Shown here: positions 48,054-58,640 of the stretch, in pieces
Numbering within the stretch: position 1 is the stretch's first letter
How the letters are laid out: the number at the start of each line of letters is the position of its first letter
From: Omphiscola glabra
Lineage: Eukaryota > Mollusca > Gastropoda > Lymnaeidae
Direction of reading: 5' to 3'
DNA length: 64,000 bases
Assembly (NCBI GenBank): GCA_964017045.1
Contig: OZ024796.1
Coordinates: forward strand, 22,219,510 to 22,283,509
Position numbers and translations under genes: made by a program
Notes under the pieces: generated by a model
Databases searched by the model: none
What the model was told of the DNA's origin: nothing
What the model saw: only the letters and a program-made list of their open reading frames with translations

Positions 48054-48514
48054 ATCCTGTAAGTCTGGTAGAAGAAGACTGCGTCAAAAACTCTGAGCAT
48101 GAAGAAACTGAACAGAACATGATAGATATGTGACTTATGTACGCCATCTTAGTTAATCTCCACCCCCCTTTGATGTGGATCTTTGGTCTCTACCCCCTCC
48201 CCCCCCCCCACCCACCAAATAAAAGCGTTCTGATTTTAAAAAAAGATTTGCCAGGACTCCAGCGCGTATAGCCTACTCTGAAGTCAGCACTCCGACCTAA
48301 GTCACCTCATGCAGACCCGATTTTCTTTAAAGTTCATAGTTTTATTATTTCTACAACATATTGTGGTTTGTCTCGTCTTATGTTTCACGAGGATACCCAT
48401 AGCACCCAACATCTGCCACATATTGCCTATCGTCTGGCCCAACACAACCCTATGTGATTTCCTCTAAGTTTCAAAATTTGTGAAATATTTCAACCATGTT
48501 TATATTTTGTTCCC
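48054..48514. other. Stretch after 24-bp array
   Basis: Unique tail, in which the + frame of the array stays open to a TGA at 48131-48133. There is a donor-like CCTGTAAGT at 48057-48065 and AATAAA at about 48219. A C-run lies near 48199. No gene is called. Confidence 0.4.
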
Positions 48515-48797
48515 ATCAAGGCGTAATAAACGTCATTTAAGTCGTAATAAACGTCATTTATGTCGTAATAAACGCCATTTAAGTCGTAATAAACGTCATT
48601 TAAGTCGTAATAAACGTCATTTAAGTCGTAATAAACGTCATTTAAGTCGTAATAAACGTCATTTAAGTCGTAATAAACGTCATTTAAGTCGTAATAAACG
48701 TCATTTAAGTCGTAATAAACGTCATTTAAGGCGTAATAAACGTCATTTAAGGCGTAATAAACGTCATTTAAGTCGTAATAAACGTCATTTAAGTCGA
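48515..48797. repeat. 21-bp minisatellite, 13 copies, with ACGTCA in each unit
   Basis: The core is CGTAATAAACGTCATTTAAG. Very uniform. Both strands open (RNKRHLS on +). Confidence 0.97.
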
Positions 48798-48885
48798 CCC
48801 ACTGGCTCAACAGCTACTCGGTTATTTGTGTTATTGAATTATTTCACCGCTTTCTGGATTCTCAATTTCTGTTGTAAGATCATAA

Positions 48886-49262
48886 GTGTTCAGTTAGCTG
48901 TAGTCGGGTGTTCAGTTATAGCTGTAGTCAGATGTTCAGTTAGCTGTAGTCAGATGTTCAGTTACAGCTGTAGTCAGATGTTCAGTTACAGATGTAGTCA
49001 GATGTTCAGTTACAGCTGTAGTCAGATGTTCAGTTAGCTGTAGTCAGATGTTCAGTTATAGCTGTGATCAGATGTTCAGTTATAGCTGTAGTAGTCAGAT
49101 GTTCAGTTATAGCTGTAGTCAGATGTTGAGTTATAGCTGTAGTCAGATGTTGAGTTATAGCTGAAGTCAGATGTTGAGTTATAGCTGTTGTCAGATGTTC
49201 AGTTATAGCTGTATAGTCAGATGTTGAGTTATAGCTGTAGTCAGGTATTCAGTTATAGCTAT
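48886..49262. repeat. 24-bp minisatellite, about 16 copies
   Basis: The core is GTCAGATGTTCAGTTATAGC, with 20- to 27-bp length variants. Confidence 0.94.
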
Positions 49263-49897
49263 TCTAATTGTTCATTTTATACCTAATGTTCACATTGGTA
49301 CTAATGATTTCCCTTTGGATCATCAGCAAATTGTTTTGTTTTTTCGGTTGTTGTTTTCTACAGTTTCTCTACCAAAGAAAAAGACCACCTCAACACAACC
49401 AAAAAAAACGAGTCAAAGAACTGAAATAAAACTGTTGAAGAAGATGGCTGCCAGCTCATTACTTGTTGGATAGATTATTTGCAATGTTTTATTTCCTTTG
49501 TAATGTTTTTGTAGTTATAATTTATTTATTGTTTTCCTTATTATTATTATTTTATTTTTTTTTGGCTTTGGCTTTGAAAGCGTCGCATTAGAAGAAGGGT
49601 GTTGGGATGTGTTGGATTGTGCGATGCCATATAACTCGGTGTGCATTCCAAAACATTCGCTCTAAGCCTAAGAATAGACGAGTTGAACAGGAGAGGCGTC
49701 TAACGGGGTGCAGAGAAAATGGCTTCTTTACTTGCCGTAAATTCAGCTATTTTGAATAGACGGTTGTTTTATAGCCTCAGCTAATCTTTTTCACAAGATT
49801 GAACATATATATTTATATATGAGAGAGAGAGATAGAGAGAGAGAGAGAGATAAATATAGATATAGATATATACCATTGTTTACAAGGTCAGATTCCC
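49263..49897. other. Stretch with no gene seen
   Basis: AT-rich, with (GA)n and GATATA simple repeats at about 49820-49872. Confidence 0.5.
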
Positions 49898-50290
49898 CAC
49901 AATGGACTACGATGAGTCGATTGTTTTGTCACGTGATAAGCGTAAGTACGAGTAAGACTTCCGGTAGGCTGTCTGCAACACACTAGTCGCTCACAAATTT
50001 TTCTTCAAACAACTTTCTTCCTTTAATCAAAACTGAATTATAATTATTGTCACATTTAATGAATGGCATTTAAAGAAACGCGTGTATTCAAGAATATTTT
50101 GAAAAGTAAAATTTTTAATTAACACTGGGGGAAGCGCTGATGGAGACAAACATTTTGCTTTAAAATTAATGATAATGGCTGATCAGCTGTTATGTGTTGT
50201 TATGTGTTGTTATGTGTAGCAGAAAGCCTACAAATGGCTGGTGCGTATCACGTGACAAAACAAGGAAGTGACTCATCGTAGTCCATTCTG
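49898..50290. mobile_element. MITE with about 40-bp terminal inverted repeats (393 bp)
   Basis: The left end AATGGACTACGATGAGTC (49901-49918) and TTGTTTTGTCACGTGATA (49921-49938) reappear inverted at the right end (50243-50287), with only a few bases of difference and a small gap. No protein is encoded. A clear target duplication is not visible, so the superfamily is not assigned. Confidence 0.75.
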
Positions 50291-50721
50291 TTTCACATTT
50301 GAACATTTGTCAGATAGAATCTCTTCAAGTGGTAAAAATAAACTCAAAGTCAGCAATTCAATACTTGTATTTAATGTAACTCATGTTACACCCCACCTCC
50401 CCCCGCCCGCCCGCCCCAACCCTGTAATGGACTAAACTTGGGTGAGATTTGTTTCTTGTTTCATGATGATTCATGGGTTCACTTCTTTGAGGCCAAGTTC
50501 CCGCCATTCTTGAGAGTTGAAATTTGGTAAAGGGCGTCGTCTGGCTGTAGACCGCCCTGTCCCGCTATATATATATATATATATATTAAAAAGTTTTGTC
50601 TAGATGTAAATTTTGATGTCTTACGTTTTGACCAAAAGTGATCGTTCCCTTCGCTAAATTTCTTGTTCATGAACATTCCGTACGACATAAATACCATTTA
50701 GTTTGTCTGTACCTTTTAACC
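50291..50721. other. Stretch with no gene seen
   Basis: Contains a (TA)n tract at 50565-50586 and C-rich sequence near 50397. Confidence 0.5.
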
Positions 50722-51805
50722 CAACGATATGTTGATCTTGATATGTTGGTCTTGATATGTTGATTTTTATTATGTTGGTCTTGATATGTTGGTCTTGATA
50801 TGTTGGTCTTGATATGCTGGTCTTGATATGTTGGTCTTGATATGTTGGTCTTGATATGCTGGTCTTGATATGCTGGTCTTGATATGTTGGTCTTGATATG
50901 CTGGTCTTGATATGCTGGTCTTGATATGCTGGTCTTGATATGCTGGTCTTGATATGTTGGTCTTGATATGTTGGTCTTGATATGTTGGTCTTGATATGTT
51001 GGTCTTGATATGTTGGTCTTGATATGTTGGTCTTGATATGTTGGTCTTGATATGCTGGTCTTGATATGCTGGTCTTGATATGCTGGTCTTGATATGTTGG
51101 TCTTGATATGTTGGTCTTGATATGTTGGTCTTGATATGTTGGTCTTGATATGTTGGTCTTGATATGTTGGTCTTGATATGTTGGTCTTGATATGTTGGTC
51201 TTGATATGTTGGTATTGATATGTTGGTCTTGATATGTTGGTCTTGATATGTTGGTCTTGATATGTTGGTATTGATATGTTGGTCTTGATATGTTGGTCTT
51301 GTTATGTTGGTCTTGATATGTTGGTCTTGTTATGTTGGTCTTGATATGTTGGTCTTGTTATGTTGGTCTTGATATGTTGGTCTTGATATGTTGGTCTTGA
51401 TATGCTGGTCTTGATATGCTGGTCTTGGTATGCTGGTCTTGATATGTTGGTCTTGATATGTTGGTCTTGATATGTTGGTCTTGATATGTTGGTCTTGATA
51501 TGTTGGTCTTGATATGTTGGTCTTGATATGTTGGTCTTGATATGTTGGTCTTGATACGTTGGTCTTGATACGTTGGTCTTGATACGTTGGTATTGATATG
51601 TTGGTCTTGATATGTTGGTCTTGTTATGTTGGTCTTGATATGTTGGTCTTGTTATGTGGTCTTGATATGTTGGTCTTGATATGTTGGTCTTGATATGTTG
51701 GTCTTAATATGTTGGTCTTGATATGTTGGTCTTAATATGTTGGTCTTGTTATGTTGGTCTTGATATGTTGGTCTTGATATGTTGGTCTTGATATGTTGGT
51801 CTTGA
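50722..51805. repeat. 14-bp minisatellite, about 77 copies
   Basis: The unit TTGATATGTTGGTC has GCTGG and TTGTTATG variants that cluster. It continues directly into a longer composite unit. Confidence 0.98.
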
Positions 51806-52378
51806 TATACAACCCAACGTTATGTTGGTCTTGATATACAACCCAACGTATGTTGGTCTTGATAGACACCCCAACGTTATGTTGGTCATGATATACAGCT
51901 CAACGTTATGTTGGTCTTGATATACAACCCAACGTTATGTTGGTCTTGATAGACACCCCAACGTTATGTTGGTCTTGATATACAGCTCAACGTTATGATG
52001 GTCTTGATAGACACCCCAACGTTATGTTGGTCTTGATATACAACCCAACGTTATGTTGGTCTTGATAGACACCCCAACGTTATGTTGGTCTTGATATACA
52101 GCTCAACGTTATGTTGGTCTTGACACACACCCCAACGTTATGTTGGTCTTGATATACAACCCAACGTTATGTTGGTCTTGATATACAACCCAACGTTATG
52201 TTTGTCTTGATATACAACCCAACGTTATGTTGGTCTTGATATACAACCCAACGTTATGTTGGTCTTGATATACAACCCAACGTTATGTTGGTCTTGATAT
52301 ACAGCTCAACGTTATGTTGGTCTTGATATACAGCTCAACGTTATGTTGGTCTTGACATACAACTCAATGTTATGTTGG
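51806..52378. repeat. 29-bp composite minisatellite, about 20 copies
   Basis: Each unit is the 14-mer joined to new sequence, reading TTGATATACAACCCAACG then TTATGTTGGTC. Variants are GATAGACACCCC and GATATACAGCTC. Most units contain the inverted repeat CCAAC-GTTAT-GTTGG. Confidence 0.97.
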
Positions 52379-52544
52379 TATAAAAAGACAGTACATATTT
52401 ATTCTGTTTTTTTTAAATATACGTTTATTTTATGGTAGTTAATTCTTTTTTTCTTTTTTTTTTAATTTGCGTGGACTTTTTGGATACTGCAACTTCTGTT
52501 ATCTGAGATATGAATTCTTTAAGACAACTTATGTTTAGCTATTG
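52379..52544. other. Short T-rich stretch
   Basis: Nothing recognisable. Confidence 0.5.
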
Positions 52545-52712
52545 CTGATCACTACTACCAGCCCGCCTGGCAGGTTCTATCACAACTACCAGCCCGCCTG
52601 GCATGTTCTATCACTACTACCAGCCCGCCTGGCATGTTCTATCACTACTACCAGCCCGCCTGGCATGTTCTATCACTACTACCAGCCCGCCTGGCATGTT
52701 CTACTCGTATTT
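52545..52712. repeat. 31-bp minisatellite, 5 copies
   Basis: The core is CTACCAGCCCGCCTGGCATG, containing the imperfect palindrome CCAGCCCGCCTGG. Confidence 0.95.
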
Positions 52713-52823
52713 CCGCTTGCGTCTCCTCGATTACATTTTTTAAAATATACACACCTGTTATTACTTCAATTATGTGATTCTCTCTCCAGTATCACTATTA
52801 TTTTAGCCCACTTATTCCAGCAA

Positions 52824-53046
52824 CCAGTGGTCCAAAACTTATGAATAGCGTATTTATTATCCCTGTATTTCTGATACCACTGGTCCCAACAATATGAATT
52901 GTATATTTTTATCCCTGTATTTCAGAGACTACTGGTCCCAACAATATGAATTGTATATTTGTATCCCTGTATTTCAGAGACCACTGGTCCCAACAATATG
53001 AATTGTATATTTTTATCCCTGTATTTCAGAGACCACTGGTCCCAAC
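52824..53046 (+). repeat. 52-bp tandem duplication of the exon's 3' splice site
   Basis: CCCTGTATTTC starts at 52861, 52913, 52965 and 53017, a strict 52-bp period. Each unit spans the acceptor and the first about 17 exon bases (AGACCACTGGTCCCAAC) plus intron. The acceptor AG is intact at 52924-52925, 52976-52977 and 53028-53029 (the real one) and mutated to CTG at 52871-52873. An older degraded copy begins near 52824. Confidence 0.93.
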
Positions 53047-53093
53047 GATGCAAAGACAGCCTTTCAGGACGTGGATTTCTCAACGCTTGACGG
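53030..53093 (+). CDS. Ceramide kinase-like gene, short internal exon (catalytic domain, before the GGDG loop)
   Basis: This 64-base exon has acceptor TGTATTTCAG ending at 53029 and donor GTATGT starting at 53094. It begins with two bases that complete a Glu codon with the G left by the previous exon, and it ends after GG of a presumed Gly codon, so the next intron is phase 2. The reading ETTGPNDAKTAFQDVDFSTL then DG aligns well with the CERK segment TEHANQAKE...DKYDG, which lies directly upstream of IVCVGGDG, the catalytic loop. The exon is an island: its acceptor is the last of a 52-bp tandem series that carries decoy acceptors upstream, and a 38-bp array begins within about 20 bases of its donor. 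Only this most proximal acceptor keeps the frame. The next exon is not in the window. Confidence 0.85.
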
Positions 53094-53109
53094 GTATGTA
53101 GTGTTATCT

Positions 53110-56100
53110 TCTATAAGTTTCTTTGCTGTCATATAGATGCAGTACTTTCTACTTCTATCAGACGGGTCATAGAGATGCAGTACTCTCTACTTCTATCAGA
53201 CGGGTCATAGAGATGCAGTACTTTCTACTTCTATCAGACGGGTCATAGAGATGCAGTACTGTCTACTTCTATCAGACGGGTCATAGAGATGCAGTACTGT
53301 CTACTTCTATCAGACGGGTCATAGAGATGCAGTACTGTCTACTTCTATCAGACGGGTCATAGGGATGTAGTACTGTCTACTTCTATCAGACGGGTTATAG
53401 AGATGCAGTACTGTCTACTTCTATCAGACGGGTTATAGAGATGCAGTACTGTCTACTTCTATCAGACGGGTCATAGAGATGCAGTACTGTCTACTTCTAT
53501 CAGACGGGTTATAGGGATGTAGTACTGTCTACTTCTATCAGACGGGTCATAGAGATGCAGTACTGTCTACTTCTATCAGACGGATTATAGAGATGCAGTA
53601 CTGTCTACTTCTATCAGACGGGTTATAGAGATGCAGTACTGTCTACTTCTATCAGACGGGTCATAGAGATGCAGTACTGTCTACTTCTATCAGACGGGTC
53701 ATAGGGATGTAGTACTGTCTACTTCTATCAGACGGGTTATAGAGATGCAGTACTGTCTACTTCTATCAGACGGGTTATAGAGATGCAGTACTGTCTACTT
53801 CTATCAGACGGGTCATAGAGATGCAGTACTGTCTACTTCTATCAGACGGGTTATAGAGATGCAGTACTGTCTACTTCTATCAGACGGGTTATAGAGATGC
53901 AGTGCTGTCTACTTCTATCAGACGGGTTATAGAGATGCAGTGCTGTCTACTTCTATCAGACGGGTTATAGAGATGCAGTACTGTCTACTTCTATCAGACG
54001 GGTTATAGAGATGCAGTACTGTCTACTTCTATCAGACGGGTTATAGAGATGCAGTACTGTCTACTTCTATCAGACGGGTTATAGAGATGCAGTGCTGTCT
54101 ACTTCTATCAGACGGGTCATAGAGATGCAGTACTGTCTACTTCTATCAGACGGGTCATAGGGATGTAGTACTGTCTACTTCTATCAGACGGGTTATAGAG
54201 ATGCAGTACTGTCTACTTCTATCAGACGGGTTATAGGGATGCAGTACTGTCTACTTCTATCAGACGGGTCATAGGGATGTAGTACTGTCTACTTCTATCA
54301 GACGGGTTATAGAGATGCAGTACTGTCTACTTCAATCAGACGGGTCATAGAGATGCAGTACTGTCTACTTCTATCAGACGGGTTATAGAGATGCAGTACT
54401 GTCTACTTCTATCAGACGGGTTATAGAGATGCAGTACTGTCTACTTCTATCAGACGGGTCATAGAGATGCAGTACTGTCTACTTCTATCAGACGGGTCAT
54501 AGGGATGTAGTACTGTCTACTTCTATCAGACGGGTTATAGAGATGCAGTACTGTCTACTTCTATCAGACGGGTTATAGAGATGCAGTACTGTCTACTTCT
54601 ATCAGACGGGTCATAGAGATGCAGTACTGTCTACTTCTATCAGACGGGTTATAGAGATGCAGTACTGTCTACTTCTATCAGACGGGTTATAGGGATGTAG
54701 TACTGTCTACTTCTATCAGACGGGTCATAGAGATGCAGTACTGTCTACTTCTATCAGACGGGTTATAGAGATGCAGTACTGTCTACTTCTATCAGATGGG
54801 TTATAGAGATGCAGTACTGTCTACTTCTATCAGACGGGTCATAGAGATGCAGTACTGTCTACTTCTATCAGACGGGTCATAGGGATGTAGTACTGTCTAC
54901 TTCTATCAGACGGGTTATAGAGATGCAGTACTGTCTACTTCTATCAGACGGGTTATAGAGATGCAGTACTGTCTACTTCTATCAGACGGGTCATAGAGAT
55001 GCAGTACTGTCTACTTCTATCAGACGGGTCATAGGGATGTAGTACTGTCTACTTCTATCAGACGGGTTATAGAGATGCAGTACTGTCTACTTCTATCAGA
55101 CGGGTTATAGAGATGCAGTACTGTCTACTTCTATCAGACGGGTCATAGAGATGCAGTACTGTCTACTTCTATCAGACGGGTTATAGAGATGCAGTACTGT
55201 CTACTTCTATCAGACGGGTTATAGAGATGCAGTGCTGTCTACTTCTATCAGACGGGTTATAGAGATGCAGTGCTGTCTACTTCTATCAGACGGGTTATAG
55301 AGATGCAGTACTGTCTACTTCTATCAGACGGGTTATAGAGATGCAGTGCTGTCTACTTCTATCAGACGGGTTATAGAGATGCAGTGCTGTCTACTTCTAT
55401 CAGACGGGTTATAGAGATGCAGTACTGTCTACTTCTATCAGACGGGTTATAGAGATGCAGTACTGTCTACTTCTATCAGACGGGTTATAGAGATGCAGTA
55501 CTGTCTACTTCTATCAGACGGGTTATAGAGATGCAGTGCTGTCTACTTCTATCAGACGGGTCATAGAGATGCAGTACTGTCTACTTCTATCAGACGGGTC
55601 ATAGGGATGTAGTACTGTCTACTTCTATCAGACGGGTTATAGAGATGCAGTACTGTCTACTTCTATCAGACGGGTTATAGGGATGCAGTACTGTCTACTT
55701 CTATCAGACGGGTCATAGGGATGTAGTACTGTCTACTTCTATCAGACGGGTTATAGAGATGCAGTACTGTCTACTTCTATCAGACGGGTCATAGAGATGC
55801 AGTACTGTCTACTTCTATCAGACGGGTTATAGAGATGCAGTACTGTCTACTTCTATCAGACGGGTTATAGAGATGCAGTACTGTCTACTTCTATCAGACG
55901 GGTCATAGAGATGCAGTACTGTCTACTTCTATCAGACGGGTCATAGGGATGTAGTACTGTCTACTTCTATCAGACGGGTTATAGAGATGCAGTACTGTCT
56001 ACTTCTATCAGACGGGTTATAGAGATGCAGTACTGTCTACTTCTATCAGACGGGTTATAGAGATGCAGTGCTGTCTACTTCTATCAGACGGGTCATAGAG

Positions 56101-58235
56101 ATGCAGTACTGTCTACTTCTATCAGACGGGTCATAGGGATGTAGTACTGTCTACTTCTATCAGACGGGTTATAGAGATGCAGTACTGTCTACTTCTATCA
56201 GACGGGTTATAGGGATGCAGTACTGTCTACTTCTATCAGACGGGTCATAGGGATGTAGTACTGTCTACTTCTATCAGACGGGTTATAGAGATGCAGTACT
56301 GTCTACTTCTATCAGACGGGTCATAGAGATGCAGTACTGTCTACTTCTATCAGACGGGTTATAGAGATGCAGTACTGTCTACTTCTATCAGACGGGTTAT
56401 AGAGATGCAGTACTGTCTACTTCTATCAGACGGGTCATAGAGATGCAGTACTGTCTACTTCTATCAGACGGGTCATAGGGATGTAGTACTGTCTACTTCT
56501 ATCAGACGGGTTATAGAGATGCAGTACTGTCTACTTCTATCAGACGGGTTATAGAGATGCAGTACTGTCTACTTCTATCAGACGGGTCATAGAGATGCAG
56601 TACTGTCTACTTCTATCAGACGGGTTATAGAGATGCAGTACTGTCTACTTCTATCAGACGGGTTATAGGGATGTAGTACTGTCTACTTCTATCAGACGGG
56701 TCATAGAGATGCAGTACTGTCTACTTCTATCAGACGGGTTATAGAGATGCAGTACTGTCTACTTCTATCAGATGGGTTATAGAGATGCAGTACTGTCTAC
56801 TTCTATCAGACGGGTCATAGAGATGCAGTACTGTCTACTTCTATCAGACGGGTCATAGGGATGTAGTACTGTCTACTTCTATCAGACGGGTTATAGAGAT
56901 GCAGTACTGTCTACTTCTATCAGACGGGTCATAGAGATGCAGTACTGTCTACTTCTATCAGACGGGTTATAGAGATGCAGTACTGTCTACTTCTATCAGA
57001 CGGGTTATAGAGATGCAGTACTGTCTACTTCTATCAGACGGGTCATAGAGATGCAGTACTGTCTACTTCTATCAGACGGGTCATAGGGATGTAGTACTGT
57101 CTACTTCTATCAGACGGGTTATAGAGATGCAGTACTGTCTACTTCTATCAGACGGGTTATAGAGATGCAGTACTGTCTACTTCTATCAGACGGGTCATAG
57201 AGATGCAGTACTGTCTACTTCTATCAGACGGGTTATAGAGATGCAGTACTGTCTACTTCTATCAGACGGGTTATAGAGATGCAGTGCTGTCTACTTCTAT
57301 CAGACGGGTTATAGAGATGCAGTGCTGTCTACTTCTATCAGACGGGTTATAGAGATGCAGTACTGTCTACTTCTATCAGACGGGTTATAGAGATGCAGTA
57401 CTGTCTACTTCTATCAGACGGGTTATAGAGATGCAGTACTGTCTACTTCTATCAGACGGGTTATAGAGATGCAGTGCTGTCTACTTCTATCAGACGGGTC
57501 ATAGAGATGCAGTACTGTCTACTTCTATCAGACGGGTCATAGGGATGTAGTACTGTCTACTTCTATCAGACGGGTTATAGAGATGCAGTACTGTCTACTT
57601 CTATCAGACGGGTTATAGGGATGCAGTACTGTCTACTTCTATCAGACGGGTCATAGGGATGTAGTACTGTCTACTTCTATCAGACGGGTTATAGAGATGC
57701 AGTACTGTCTACTTCTATCAGACGGGTCATAGAGATGCAGTACTGTCTACTTCTATCAGACGGGTTATAGAGATGCAGTACTGTCTACTTCTATCAGACG
57801 GGTTATAGAGATGCAGTACTGTCTACTTCTATCAGACGGGTTATAGAGATGCAGTACTGTCTACTTCTATCAGACGGGTCATAGGGATGTAGTACTGTCT
57901 ACTTCTATCAGACGGGTTCTAGAGATGCAGTACTGTCTACTTCTATCAGACGGGTTATAGAGATGCAGTACTGTCTACTTCTATCAGACGGGTCATAGAG
58001 ATGCAGTACTGTCTACTTCTATCAGACGGGTCATAGGGATGTAGTACTGTCTACTTCTATCAGACGGGTTATAGAGATGCAGTACTGTCTACTTCTATCA
58101 GACGGGTTATAGAGATGCAGTACTGTCTACTTCTATCAGACGGGTCATAGGGATGTAGTACTGTCTACTTCTATCAGACGGGTTATAGAGATGCAGTACT
58201 GTCTACTTCTATCAGACGGGTCATAGAGTCTCTAT
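53110..58235. repeat. 5.1-kb array of a 38-bp unit, about 134 copies
   Basis: The core is CTACTTCTATCAGACGGGTT followed by ATAGAGATGCAGTACTG. Variants GGTCATAG/GGTTATAG, AGAGATGCAG/AGGGATGTAG and CAGTGCTG recur in long ordered blocks. It begins about 16 bases after the exon donor at 53094. The strand has frequent stops. Confidence 0.99.
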
Positions 58236-58509
58236 TAGAGATGCAGTGCTGTCTGCTTCTTTATGCAGTTTTTTCCACATTTAATCTCATTCAAATTTTT
58301 ATTCTAAGTATTCAATTCCCTACACGAATTGATAAAGTTTTTTTTTTTGAAAAGTAATTAGTTTAGTTTTTATTTTAAAAAATGTTTGCAAAGCAAGTGC
58401 ATAACTTGTGAAAATGGCTCCGTCTTCTTGGCACCGGACGTATAAAAACAGTCTCCATCTCGAGTGGGTTACAATACCAACCTTACAATAATACATGACA
58501 TACTCTCTT
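58236..58509. other. Short AT-rich stretch
   Basis: Nothing recognisable. Confidence 0.5.
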
Positions 58510-58640
58510 TGCAGCACCTCTCTTACAATTCTACCTACTTTACCATACCTACTTTGTCTTTACCATACCTACTTTACCATACCTACTTTACCATACCTAC
58601 TTTGCCATACCTACTTTACCAAACGTGCTTTACAATGCGT
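58510..58640. repeat. Degenerate TACCATACCTACTT repeat
   Basis: About eight copies of TTTACCATACCTAC with length changes. Confidence 0.88.

Larger units (their letters stand above)
42888..53029 (+). other. Intron of the ceramide kinase-like gene (10,142 bp)
   Basis: This phase-1 intron has GTAAGT donor and TGTATTTCAG acceptor. It holds the 29-bp, 33-bp, 24-bp, 21-bp, 14/29-bp and 31-bp arrays and one long-TIR MITE. Its last 200 bases are a 52-bp tandem duplication of its own acceptor. Confidence 0.8.

Noticed and set aside
45974..48133. A 719-codon + strand frame and a 687-codon - strand frame as protein genes
   Set aside because: They are translations of a stop-free 24-bp tandem unit in an intron; both strands are equally open. 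Kept only as a finding because of the unique tail.
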